Shown here one piece after another: positions 6,512 through 14,021 of a stretch of DNA of 14,953 bases. Position 1 is the stretch's first letter; the number at the start of each line of letters is the position of its first letter. The stretch is from DAOUTW01 sp964523575 (lineage in GTDB: Bacteria; Zixibacteria; MSB-5A5; GN15; JAAZOE01): NCBI GenBank assembly GCA_964523575.1, contig CAZGAV010000087.1, positions 1-14,953 of the forward strand, given 5' to 3'. The position numbers were made by a program, and so were the translations under genes. The notes under the pieces are model-generated. The model was not told the origin of the DNA. It worked only from the letters and a program-made list of their open reading frames with translations, and ran no database searches.

Positions 6512-9499
6512 GTGGATGATTCGGCTGTCGGAGTTGGTAAAAAATTCGATAAACTCAATGCCCTGATCGCCGTGGTCGTGGCCGTTATCAGTTTCATAAT
6601 CTTCCGTTCCACCGTCGCCCATACCCTCAGCTACTGGGATTGCGGCGAATTCATCGCCTGCGCCCATATTCTGGGTAACCCCCACCCCCCGGGATCGCCC
6701 CTTTTCATACTCATCGGACGCCTTTTCGACCTCCTGCCGCTGGCCGCCGATGTCGCCTTCCGGATTAACCTGGTTTCGGTTTTCTCCTCCACCTTCACCG
6801 CCGTCTTTGGCTACTTGGTCGTCGTCCGGCTGGTTAACAGCTGGTATGTCGGCAAGGAAGGTCAGAAGCTGGGTCGAATCATCGCCTACGCCGCGGGGTT
6901 TATCGGCTCTCTGTTCATGGCCTTCGGCGCAACCAATTGGGGCAACGCCGTCGAAGCCGAAGTTTACGGCTTATCGATGATGTTCATGCTGGCCATTATC
7001 TGGCTGGGCCTGAAATGGTTTGATCACCGGTACAACCCAACCGGCCAGAGGATTGTCCTGCTGGTGGCCTTTTTATCGCTGCTTTCGGTCGGCATTCACC
7101 TGACCGTTTATCTCATCGTGCCGATCGTGGCTATTTTCTTCAGTCTCAAGAAAACGGCCACCCATAATGACTGGGGTCTGGTCGCCGCCTTCTTTATTTT
7201 CGAACTTATCCTGATCATCGTCCTGGCGGGCAGTTTCGCCAATTACAATATTTTCCTCGGATTATCGGCCATCGTTTTCGCCGTCCTCCTTCTCGTCCTG
7301 CGCGCCAAAATCAACTGGCCGATCCTGCTTTCCTTTGCCGCCCTCTCCCCGATCATGATCGGCTTTATGCCTTTTCTCTATTCGGTTATCGGGTGGACTA
7401 TCGTCACTGCCATCGTCTATTCCGTCAATCATAAAAAACTCTGGCGTCTGGCCATGCTCATCATGATCTTCGGCGCCGTCGGCTTTTCGGTGCATATTTT
7501 TATCCCGATCCGTTCCGCCGACCATCCCATCATCGATGAAAACACCCCGTCGCGCAGTTTCAAAACTTTCGTCAATTTCCTCGACCGGGCCCAGTACGGC
7601 AGTATGTCGATGACCAAGCGGATGTTTGTCCGCCGGGGGTCGTGGGCCAACCAATTCGGCGATCATGCCCGGATGGGCTTCCTGCGCTTCTTCAAAGCGC
7701 AGTATTCCAGCCCGACAATTTTCCCCCTGATCTTCCTCATCGGTATTTTCGGGCTGTTTATGCTGGCCTACCAAAACCCTCCTTTGGGGTATATTTTCAT
7801 CGCCCTGATCCTGATCGCCTCGGTGGGACTGGTCGTATATATGAATTTCGCCGACGGCACCCATTATAACGCGGGCACCGGAGACGCTTATCAGGAAGTC
7901 CGCGACCGGGATTACTTCTTCACGCCCACCTTCGTCCTCTTCGGTCTCATGATCGGCGTCGGCATGGGCGGGATTATGGAACTCATCCGCCGGGGAACCA
8001 AAAAACTGGGCGAATCGACCAATCGTCTGGCGGTTTACGCCAGTCTGATCCTGGTGCTGACGCCGATTATTCCGGCCAGGGCCAATTATTTCACCAACGA
8101 CCGATCGCGGAATCGCATGGCCTATGACTACGCCTGCAATATCCTCAATTCCTGCGACAAGGACGCCCTGCTGTTCACCTCCGGCGATAACGACACCTTC
8201 CCGATTTGGTGTGTTCAGGAAATTTATAATATCCGGCAGGATATCCGGGTCGTCAATTTCTCGCTTTTAAACACCGACTGGTATTCATGGCAGTTGAGCA
8301 ATCTCGATCTCCTCTCGGTCGATAATGCCGGATACAATCTCGATTCTCTGGCCCTTGTGGCTGAAAAAGCCATCGGCCGTCAGAAAGCGGGCGAATTAAT
8401 GGCCCCCTCCGAATTCGTCAATTCTCAGGCCGATAAAGATATTCGCGCCTATCTGGACAAACTGTCCGACGAAGACAAACTCCCTCCTGGAATCAGACGC
8501 CGCGTTCCCGTGAGCCTGTCCGATGATCAGATTCTATGGGTTGACACCACTGTCCAGGGTCAGACCATCGCCCGGCCGGACAAGCCCTTCTACGACCCCG
8601 TCCGCAAACGGCAGACCTGGCTTTTCCCGATGATGTATAACAATCAACCGTTGCGGGTCGCGACCCTGATGATGGAAAATATCATCCTGACCAATAAATG
8701 GAAAGACCCGATCTATTTCACTTCGGTTTCCGGCAATGTGCGGGAATCGCCGCTGAATCTGCCGGAACGGCTCGAACGGGTCGGTATCGTCTATAAGCTG
8801 ACTCCCGAACTCAAAAATATGACCTACGATCAGCCGGAAACGGAGAAGCTCTTTTTCGACATCTATAAATACGACGATCTCTCCGACACCACCGTGGCCC
8901 AGAACGAAAACGCGACCGGGATTGCCCTTTCATATCCGGAGAAAATGCTCGAATATCAGGCGTTCATCAAGAGAACCGGCGATTCGACCCGAGCCGATTC
9001 TCTGCTCAACAAAATCTGCGATGAAATCCCCTCCTATTGGCGCTCCCGCCTGGCCCAGCGTGATATGTATTATCGCTGGGGCGATACCGCCCGCGGCGAT
9101 GAAATACAGGCTGAAATGCTGGCCTACCTGCACGGCTTTCTCGACATGAACCCGGAAAACATCTTCTTCTACCAGTATCTGGGAATGGTCTATTTTGCTA
9201 TGGACGACAAGGACAAGGCCGAGAAATACCTGACCGAGGCCTGGGATTTGAATAACGATAAAGAACACACCTTCCGGTCGCTTCTGACTCTGTACGCCGA
9301 AGAACGGCGGCCGGCCGATATGTACCGCGTGGCCCTCGATTACAAGCAGTATCACGAGGACGACCCCATCGCCAACGATGTCATCAACAATGCTAAAATG
9401 CTGATGCAGGCCCAGTCGCGTCCGTCGCCGGAAATGCAACCGTCGCCGCTCCAGCCGCAGACGGTTCCACCGGCCGGATCGACCGGCGGCGGCCAATAG
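6512..9499 (+). CDS. GT117 (DUF2723) multi-spanning glycosyltransferase candidate
   Basis: A 995-aa protein. The N-terminal half carries a dozen or so hydrophobic segments. After the first helix comes the family hallmark: YWDCGEFIA (41-49) with D43 and E46, then HPPGSPLF (58-65) and a following L-P segment, as in DUF2723 proteins. Human TMEM260 of this family is a protein O-mannosyltransferase (CAZy GT117), so transfer of a sugar from a lipid carrier to an exported protein is the working idea. The acceptor and sugar are unknown here. The part after about residue 540 appears soluble; near 855-930 it has a TPR-like pair (NIFFYQYLGMVYFAMDDKDK and next helices) and ends in a Pro/Gln-rich tail (about 960-995). 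The start is GTG 6512. It stands alone, with a strong terminator downstream. Confidence 0.85.
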   Translation: MDDSAVGVGKKFDKLNALIAVVVAVISFIIFRSTVAHTLSYWDCGEFIACAHILGNPHPPGSPLFILIGRLFDLLPLAADVAFRINLVSVFSSTFTAVFGYLVVVRLVNSWYVGKEGQKLGRIIAYAAGFIGSLFMAFGATNWGNAVEAEVYGLSMMFMLAIIWLGLKWFDHRYNPTGQRIVLLVAFLSLLSVGIHLTVYLIVPIVAIFFSLKKTATHNDWGLVAAFFIFELILIIVLAGSFANYNIFLGLSAIVFAVLLLVLRAKINWPILLSFAALSPIMIGFMPFLYSVIGWTIVTAIVYSVNHKKLWRLAMLIMIFGAVGFSVHIFIPIRSADHPIIDENTPSRSFKTFVNFLDRAQYGSMSMTKRMFVRRGSWANQFGDHARMGFLRFFKAQYSSPTIFPLIFLIGIFGLFMLAYQNPPLGYIFIALILIASVGLVVYMNFADGTHYNAGTGDAYQEVRDRDYFFTPTFVLFGLMIGVGMGGIMELIRRGTKKLGESTNRLAVYASLILVLTPIIPARANYFTNDRSRNRMAYDYACNILNSCDKDALLFTSGDNDTFPIWCVQEIYNIRQDIRVVNFSLLNTDWYSWQLSNLDLLSVDNAGYNLDSLALVAEKAIGRQKAGELMAPSEFVNSQADKDIRAYLDKLSDEDKLPPGIRRRVPVSLSDDQILWVDTTVQGQTIARPDKPFYDPVRKRQTWLFPMMYNNQPLRVATLMMENIILTNKWKDPIYFTSVSGNVRESPLNLPERLERVGIVYKLTPELKNMTYDQPETEKLFFDIYKYDDLSDTTVAQNENATGIALSYPEKMLEYQAFIKRTGDSTRADSLLNKICDEIPSYWRSRLAQRDMYYRWGDTARGDEIQAEMLAYLHGFLDMNPENIFFYQYLGMVYFAMDDKDKAEKYLTEAWDLNNDKEHTFRSLLTLYAEERRPADMYRVALDYKQYHEDDPIANDVINNAKMLMQAQSRPSPEMQPSPLQPQTVPPAGSTGGGQ

Positions 9500-9537
9500 A
9501 CGCCGGCCCATACGCTTTATATATCTCTGAATTACCG

Positions 9538-9563
9538 GGGGCGGCCGATGGCCGCCCCTTTTT
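9538..9563 (+). terminator. Strong intrinsic terminator after the GT117 gene
   Basis: A perfect 9-bp stem, GGGGCGGCC (9538-9546) pairing with GGCCGCCCC (9550-9558), closes a 3-nt GAT loop and is followed directly by five T (9559-9563). It lies 38 nt after the GT117 stop codon. Confidence 0.9.
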
Positions 9564-9652
9564 AATTGCGGGACCCCTGCGGGAATTTTTTCGCTCCCTA
9601 AAGGTTTTTCCTTGATAAAATACAAATTTAGTATTGATTGGGGCCCGATCGG

Positions 9653-9658
9653 AGGAGG
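9653..9658 (+). promoter_or_regulatory. Ribosome binding site that fixes the DUF202 start
   Basis: AGGAGG at 9653-9658 is 5 nt before ATG 9664. It excludes the longer in-frame start at 9634, which would put this motif inside the coding region. Confidence 0.85.
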
Positions 9659-9663
9659 TCATT

Positions 9664-9978
9664 ATGGTTTTATTCGACGAGAGCAAAAATATTCATAAAG
9701 ACGCTTATATCGCCATCGACGGCAAACGGATGATTCTGCGCGATTACCTGGCCATTGACCGCACCCGGCTGTCAAATCAAAATACTTTTCTGGCCTACGT
9801 CCGGACGGCTTTGACCTTGTTCGTGGCCGGCGTCACCTTTATCCGCTTTTTCGATCAATTGATTTTCGAGATTATTGGATGGATTTTTGTCCCTCTGGGT
9901 GTCGCCACTTTTCTGGTCGGCGCTTTTCGGTACAACCGTATTCGGACTGTGCTGGCCCGGATCGGGCGGGTCGAATAA
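9664..9978 (+). CDS. DUF202 family membrane protein
   Basis: A 104-aa protein starting at ATG 9664. A hydrophilic N-terminal stretch (about 1-33) contains KNIHKDAYIAIDGKRM and IDRTRLSNQNTFLAYVRTALTL. The L-S-N-x-x-T-F-L-A-x-x-R-T-A segment matches the hallmark of DUF202 proteins (usual form LANERTFLAWIRT), here with the acidic residue replaced by Gln and the following Arg by Asn. Two hydrophobic helices follow (about 44-64 and 72-88), then a short basic C terminus, giving a small inner-membrane protein. DUF202 modules also occur in fungal VTC polyphosphate complexes and in many bacterial proteins with no assigned function, so none is assigned here. It stands alone between a terminator and a convergent operon. 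Confidence 0.85.
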   Translation: MVLFDESKNIHKDAYIAIDGKRMILRDYLAIDRTRLSNQNTFLAYVRTALTLFVAGVTFIRFFDQLIFEIIGWIFVPLGVATFLVGAFRYNRIRTVLARIGRVE

Positions 9979-10069
9979 CGATTCGAATATTCCCTTATCG
10001 TCCCCTATAATTTCCCGATCGGTCGATCTCCCCGGCGCAGATGATTCTCGAATTTTATCCTGAAAAATA

Positions 10070-11164
10070 TCAGACGGCAAGACTTTGCTTGATATCGATC
10101 AATAAGGCCCCTACGGCGCTGGCCGTATCGACGTTAAGACCGATATCATGCATCACTTCGCTCAAATGGGCCGGGATATCCAGGAGGTTATTCATGGGGA
10201 TATCGCGCCCGGCGATTTTTTCCAGTTCGGCCGCAAAATCGATATTGATCAATGATTCCGATTCACGCCCGCTTTTGAGAACCATGATATCCCGGAAGAG
10301 AGTTTGCCAGACGTCGATAATACGGTTGAGTCGAAAGCGGTCCCGAAGCGGGAGGATTTCCGAGGCCTCGGCGATCAGGTCGGCAGTCGATGAGATAAAC
10401 AGCCCCTTGAAAATCAGCTTGGCCACTTCCCGATCCTGTTCGGTATCACCGGTTGCCATATACAGCGCCCGCCCCAGCGATCCCCGGGCCAGCCGGGCCA
10501 GCAAATTCGCCCGGGTACCGCCGATGTCGGTCTTCTCATCCACATAGGCGGCGATTTCATCGATTCCCAACGGGGCGAAGCGAAGCTCGCGGCATCGCGA
10601 GATAATGGTCGGCAACAGCCGTTCCGGCTTTGAGGTCGTGATAATTATCAATGTCTTCGGCGGCGGTTCTTCGATCAGCTTGAGAAGGGCATCGGCCGAG
10701 TTGGTGCGCATCCGATCCATCTGTTCGATAAGGATCACTCTCTTGCCGCCTTGGGATGCCTTCTGCGATAAACTACTTCGGATGGTGCGCACCGTTGCTA
10801 CCGGAATCGTCATTTCCCGCTGGCCCCCGATCAGAGAATATGGCTCCTCGATTTTCGCCTCAAGGATTTCCCAGTAATTGGCTGTCTCTTCCGCCTCCGA
10901 TTTTGACGGCGGCGTCGGGACAGCGATGAATAGATTGGGAAATTGGAGTTTTCGAACCTGGACGCAGGCCGGACATCGTCCGCAACTGTCGCCATCCCGC
11001 TTGTCGCGGCAATTGAGATAGGCGGCCAGAGCCAGTGCGGCGGCCCATTTGCCAACCCCTTCCGGCCCGCAGAATAAATAGCTGTTGGGCAACTGCTCCC
11101 GATCCGCGGTGCGGGTCAGGATACCGCGAACATTGGCCTGGCCGACCAGCGTCTTAAAGTTCAT
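10070..11164 (-). CDS. holB: DNA polymerase III delta' subunit (clamp loader)
   Basis: A 364-aa AAA+ protein starting at ATG 11164, which begins MNFKTLVGQ as in DnaX/HolB proteins; the longer start at 11227 would overlap the preceding gene by 74 nt. Domains in order: P-loop-like GPEGVGK (33-39), a zinc module with Cys 52, 61, 64 and 67, a degenerate Walker B (VILIEQMD, about 143-150), the SADALLKLIEEPP helix that packs against it, and the SRC motif (S189-R190-C191), whose Arg is the arginine finger for neighbouring clamp-loader subunits. The usual Ser/Thr after the P-loop Lys is Trp (W40) and the Walker B Asp-Glu is Glu-Gln, so it probably does not hydrolyse ATP. E. coli delta' likewise acts as a non-ATPase stator. 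It overlaps the EnvC-like gene by 11 nt and has no clear ribosome binding site, so translation may be coupled. DnaX itself is less likely because of these motifs and the short C terminus. Confidence 0.85.
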   Translation of the reverse strand: MNFKTLVGQANVRGILTRTADREQLPNSYLFCGPEGVGKWAAALALAAYLNCRDKRDGDSCGRCPACVQVRKLQFPNLFIAVPTPPSKSEAEETANYWEILEAKIEEPYSLIGGQREMTIPVATVRTIRSSLSQKASQGGKRVILIEQMDRMRTNSADALLKLIEEPPPKTLIIITTSKPERLLPTIISRCRELRFAPLGIDEIAAYVDEKTDIGGTRANLLARLARGSLGRALYMATGDTEQDREVAKLIFKGLFISSTADLIAEASEILPLRDRFRLNRIIDVWQTLFRDIMVLKSGRESESLINIDFAAELEKIAGRDIPMNNLLDIPAHLSEVMHDIGLNVDTASAVGALLIDIKQSLAV

Positions 11165-12323
11165 TGATATCCAGCCATAAAACCGGATCGAGATGTTCCC
11201 GACCCTGACGTAATTCAAAATGAACATTGCCGCCGGACACCGTTCCCAGTTTGTCGCCGGCGTCGATCAATTCGTCAAGCTCGACATCGACCTCGCCCAG
11301 CCCGGCATAGGTAGTATAATAGCCGTCGTCATGCTCCACGATCACAAAATTATCATAACCGCGCAACCTGCCGACATAGACTATCCGCCCCGGGGCGCAG
11401 GCTCGGACCTCGGTGTGGCCCGTCAGGGGCCGGATATCGATGCCTGGAGAAAACGACGAGAGATTAGTGATTTTGTCTTTTTTCCAGCCGAAGGTGGAAA
11501 TGACTTTGCCCTTGATCGGCGCATGCATGCGGCCTTTCAATTGGGCGAAGTCGGCGGCCCGATAACGCGGCGTTTCACCCTCCTCGCGGCGGCGCTCTTC
11601 CTGCGCCCGTTCCAGTTCCGCGATAATGTCTTCCATACGGCGGGCGGCATCGGATAAGGTCTCGAGTCGCTCCTGCATGATATTCGACTGCCGGCGGACA
11701 TTGCCGAGACTGGTTTCGTCTTTTTCCTTGAGCGTTAAATCAAGTTTGACCTTGGCCTGCTTCTCACTGCGCAGACGTTTCAACGATGACCCGGTTTGCT
11801 CCAGGCTGTCGAGGTGTTTACTCAGGAGCAGTACCGAATCGCTGACCTGGGAAATTTCCTGAGCCGAAAGGCCGGACACGGACGCCAGATAATGTACCAT
11901 GCGGCGCTGGTTCATGACGCTGGCCAAATCCCAGTTATCGAAAACCGATTTCGATTTTCGGTGCCGGTAATAATCTATCAGGAGATTGTTATAACTCTCT
12001 TTTTTAGATTTCAGGCGGCTTTCGGTCAGGCTGAGATTATCGTTGTTTTTACTCAACTCGGCGCGCACCGACTTCAGCTGTTTTTCCGTTTTGTTGATGA
12101 CGCTCCGGTTGCGGCTGACCCGGTCGCCGTAACCGGAGATGGTCTTGGCTAGATCGTCTTCGAGCTGGTTGAGGCTGTCAACCTTCTGGCGGGTTTCGGT
12201 CAGTTGTTTTTTGATCCGGTCAAGTTCCTGCTTGCTGTCCTTAAGCGATTCATCCCCCAAGACCGGCCCGACCAGCGCCTGCGAAAGGCACAAAATTGTC
12301 AATATCATCCAGCGCCGCTTCAT
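11154..12323 (-). CDS. envC: EnvC-type activator: coiled coil plus degenerate LytM domain
   Basis: A 389-aa protein from ATG 12323. A signal peptide (about 1-23, ending V-L-G before D-E-S) exports it. Residues about 27-245 form a long coiled coil with a break near 110-150, typical of EnvC proteins. A LytM/M23 domain follows (about 258-385). The usual H-x3-D is S292-P-G-I-D296, so the first zinc-ligand His is lost. Y-A-H-L is Y-A-G-L (G341), and H-x-H is N366-V-H368. Active M23 peptidases need these, so this domain should be inactive, as in E. coli EnvC, which activates amidases and does not cut. ATG 12323 forms ATGA with the ftsX stop; GGAGG is 11 nt upstream. A GTG 9 nt earlier (12332) is in frame but only 2 nt from GGAGG. 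It lies next to FtsE/FtsX, its expected partners. An active endopeptidase is less likely. Confidence 0.85.
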   Translation of the reverse strand: MKRRWMILTILCLSQALVGPVLGDESLKDSKQELDRIKKQLTETRQKVDSLNQLEDDLAKTISGYGDRVSRNRSVINKTEKQLKSVRAELSKNNDNLSLTESRLKSKKESYNNLLIDYYRHRKSKSVFDNWDLASVMNQRRMVHYLASVSGLSAQEISQVSDSVLLLSKHLDSLEQTGSSLKRLRSEKQAKVKLDLTLKEKDETSLGNVRRQSNIMQERLETLSDAARRMEDIIAELERAQEERRREEGETPRYRAADFAQLKGRMHAPIKGKVISTFGWKKDKITNLSSFSPGIDIRPLTGHTEVRACAPGRIVYVGRLRGYDNFVIVEHDDGYYTTYAGLGEVDVELDELIDAGDKLGTVSGGNVHFELRQGREHLDPVLWLDINEL

Positions 12324-13174
12324 GAGAGCCACAACCTCCGAATACCCAGATAAGCTCCGATGACGCCGGTAACCCCGGCCGCGAAGGCATAAATCAGGAC
12401 ATCAACCGGCTGAGGTAACATAACCGTGAAATCGGCAAAAGTCACCTTGTCGGTCAGGTAATAAAGCAGACCCCAGCCGAGACCGGCGGCAATAAAGGCC
12501 GACAGGAAACCTTCGGCGATAAAAGGATAGATCAGGTATGACGGCCCGGCGCCGAGAATTCCCAGCTGAAAAAAATCTTTCGACTTGCTTCGAGCCGTCA
12601 GCCGGTTGGTGTTGGCCATCGTCAGAAGGACGACAAAGAGAATCAATCCGCCGACGCCATAGCCGACCCGGCGCAGGGTATGGCCGATATTTTCCATTTT
12701 CTGAATCCACGGCCGCCCGAATTCGATGCCATCGACCCCTTTGAGTTTCATCAGCCGGCCGGCCAGGTCGTCCAGTTGAGCCAGATTCCGGCCCCGGCTG
12801 AAAAATATAATAAACGACCGGGGCAGGGGATTATCTTCGAGACCCTCCATAATTCCCCCGCCCAGATCCTGCTCCAGTATTTGCGCCGCCTCATCCTTGG
12901 AGATGAAGTTTACCGAGGCGACATCATCCAGCGATTTCAGAGCGGTCTCGATGGCCGCCAGGGCGCTGTCAGGGACGGAATCGGACAGGAAGACTTCCAT
13001 ACTCACCGTACTGAGAATCTGCCGGTATTGCTGGTTGAGGTTGATCGAGGCGATCCAGAAAAGATCGATGAGGATCAGAGCGATGGCCAGAACCAGGAAA
13101 GACCCCAGCGTCAGCCGCTTCTCCCGCTTGATATGGCGGCTGACCTGCCTGAAAAAACGACCCGGGCGTATCAT
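12320..13174 (-). CDS. ftsX: Cell division membrane protein FtsX
   Basis: A 284-aa protein with the FtsX plan: a basic N terminus and helix about 22-45, an external domain (about 46-165), then three more helices (about 172-195, 217-242, 257-280). The external part carries ISKDEA near 91 and the NPLP-S segment near 116 that is typical of FtsX. The four-helix layout and length fit the family (B. subtilis about 296 aa, E. coli 352 aa). FtsX normally carries FtsE on its cytoplasmic side and binds a peptidoglycan activator outside. Its start overlaps the ftsE stop as ATGA (13171-13174), and its own stop overlaps the EnvC-like start the same way. Nothing in it appears broken. Confidence 0.9.
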   Translation of the reverse strand: MIRPGRFFRQVSRHIKREKRLTLGSFLVLAIALILIDLFWIASINLNQQYRQILSTVSMEVFLSDSVPDSALAAIETALKSLDDVASVNFISKDEAAQILEQDLGGGIMEGLEDNPLPRSFIIFFSRGRNLAQLDDLAGRLMKLKGVDGIEFGRPWIQKMENIGHTLRRVGYGVGGLILFVVLLTMANTNRLTARSKSKDFFQLGILGAGPSYLIYPFIAEGFLSAFIAAGLGWGLLYYLTDKVTFADFTVMLPQPVDVLIYAFAAGVTGVIGAYLGIRRLWLS

Positions 13175-13824
13175 GGCGTCAATTTCCCTTCCTTGAAATG
13201 AAGGTATTCATCGGGGCCATGTTGCGGCCCCGGCCCGGAGGTCAGGTACAAAATCGAAATCCCGGCCAGCCTCAGCGCCGCCAGGCGGTCATGGATATAG
13301 CCGGCCGAATCTTCGTCAAGACCATCGGTCGGCGTATCGGCCACGATCAGGTCCTTGCGCCCCGCTTCGGCCCGAGCCAGCAGAGCCGCCCGCCGCTCCA
13401 CCTCGGAAACCATATCGGGAAAATGCGAAGCGACGTGCCCAAGATGATATTTACTACACGCTTCAAGGGCGTTCTTGCGCGCCGTTCGGGACGGTATCCC
13501 CGATATTTCAGCCGACAAGGCGACATTCTCCAGAATCGTCCGATCGGTCAACAACGAATAAATGCCGCCGACGCCGCCGATTCTACGCCGCAATTCCCGC
13601 AATTTTTTCCGCGATTTCACGGTCTCCCGCAAATCGAATCCCTCGACAATGATTTCACCGGCGTCGGGCACGATCATCCCCGCGATCATTTGCACCATAG
13701 TCGATTTGCCCGACCGGGCCGGACCGGACAGGACCAGATATTGCCCATGCTTGAGATGAAAGGATAATTGGTCGAAAAGAGCCTGATTTCCATACGAGAA
13801 ATCAACCCGGTCGAATTTTATCAC
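13171..13824 (-). CDS. ftsE: Motif-degenerate FtsE-type ABC protein
   Basis: A 217-aa protein starting at GTG 13824; the ribosome binding site GGGGAGG is 6 nt upstream. The start MIKFDRVDFSYG then lines up with E. coli FtsE, whose N terminus is MIRFEHV. Visible parts: aromatic A-loop Y11, P-loop GPARSGKST (34-42, the usual third Gly is Arg37), then positions that align without gaps to the usual ABC motifs. The Q-loop Gln is G87 (in G-G-V-G-G-I-Y-S-L-L), the LSGGE signature is V-S-E-V-E (139-143), the Walker B Glu after D163 is T164, and the H-loop His is S196. Four of the five motifs needed for ATP hydrolysis are changed, so ATPase activity is doubtful; binding may persist. The frame is intact, with no stop codons or shift, and junctions to ftsX are preserved, so this looks like a maintained variant and not a pseudogene. 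Another ABC ATPase next to FtsX by chance is less likely. Confidence 0.85.
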   Translation of the reverse strand: MIKFDRVDFSYGNQALFDQLSFHLKHGQYLVLSGPARSGKSTMVQMIAGMIVPDAGEIIVEGFDLRETVKSRKKLRELRRRIGGVGGIYSLLTDRTILENVALSAEISGIPSRTARKNALEACSKYHLGHVASHFPDMVSEVERRAALLARAEAGRKDLIVADTPTDGLDEDSAGYIHDRLAALRLAGISILYLTSGPGPQHGPDEYLHFKEGKLTP

Positions 13825-13830
13825 AATCAT

Positions 13831-13837
13831 CCTCCCC
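13831..13837 (-). promoter_or_regulatory. Ribosome binding site for the FtsE GTG start
   Basis: GGGGAGG on the minus strand lies 6 nt before GTG 13824. The in-frame ATG 13830 has no spacing from it, and TTG 13839 would be inside it, so GTG 13824 is the best start. Confidence 0.75.
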
Positions 13838-13938
13838 AAAAACTAAATTGTCCGCCGCCGGAGTCGATCACTGGTGTATAAAGAATAAATCGAATCCTTC
13901 GGGGGCGGAAAAACCGCGTCCGGGCAGACATTCGCCGT

Positions 13939-13967
13939 TTGACACCTGCCGGAAATCGTTGTACATT
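13939..13967 (+). promoter_or_regulatory. Near-consensus sigma70 promoter for the Ycf48-like gene
   Basis: A perfect -35 TTGACA (13939-13944), a 17-nt spacer and -10 TACATT (13962-13967, 4 of 6 matches to TATAAT). A start of transcription near 13974 would leave a leader of about 48 nt to ATG 14022. Confidence 0.65.
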
Positions 13968-14021
13968 ACCGTTTATTGTAACAACCCGGCTGACGGTTAT
14001 CAAGGTTAAAATGGAGTTGTC

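Noticed and set aside
7262..7864. A 200-aa minus-strand frame within the GT117 gene.
   Set aside because: Low-complexity Asp/Glu/Gly-rich composition, opposite a well-supported multi-spanning protein; it is a shadow.
8930..9625. A 231-aa open frame on the minus strand.
   Set aside because: It overlaps the end of the GT117 gene and its terminator and shows no domain or ribosome binding site that would support it.
9979..10069. Possible terminator between the DUF202 gene and holB.
   Set aside because: I found no stem with adequate length followed by a T run on either strand in this convergent gap.
13899..13922. Small GCGG/CCGC hairpin in the divergent region.
   Set aside because: Only four base pairs with no T run; no role can be supported.
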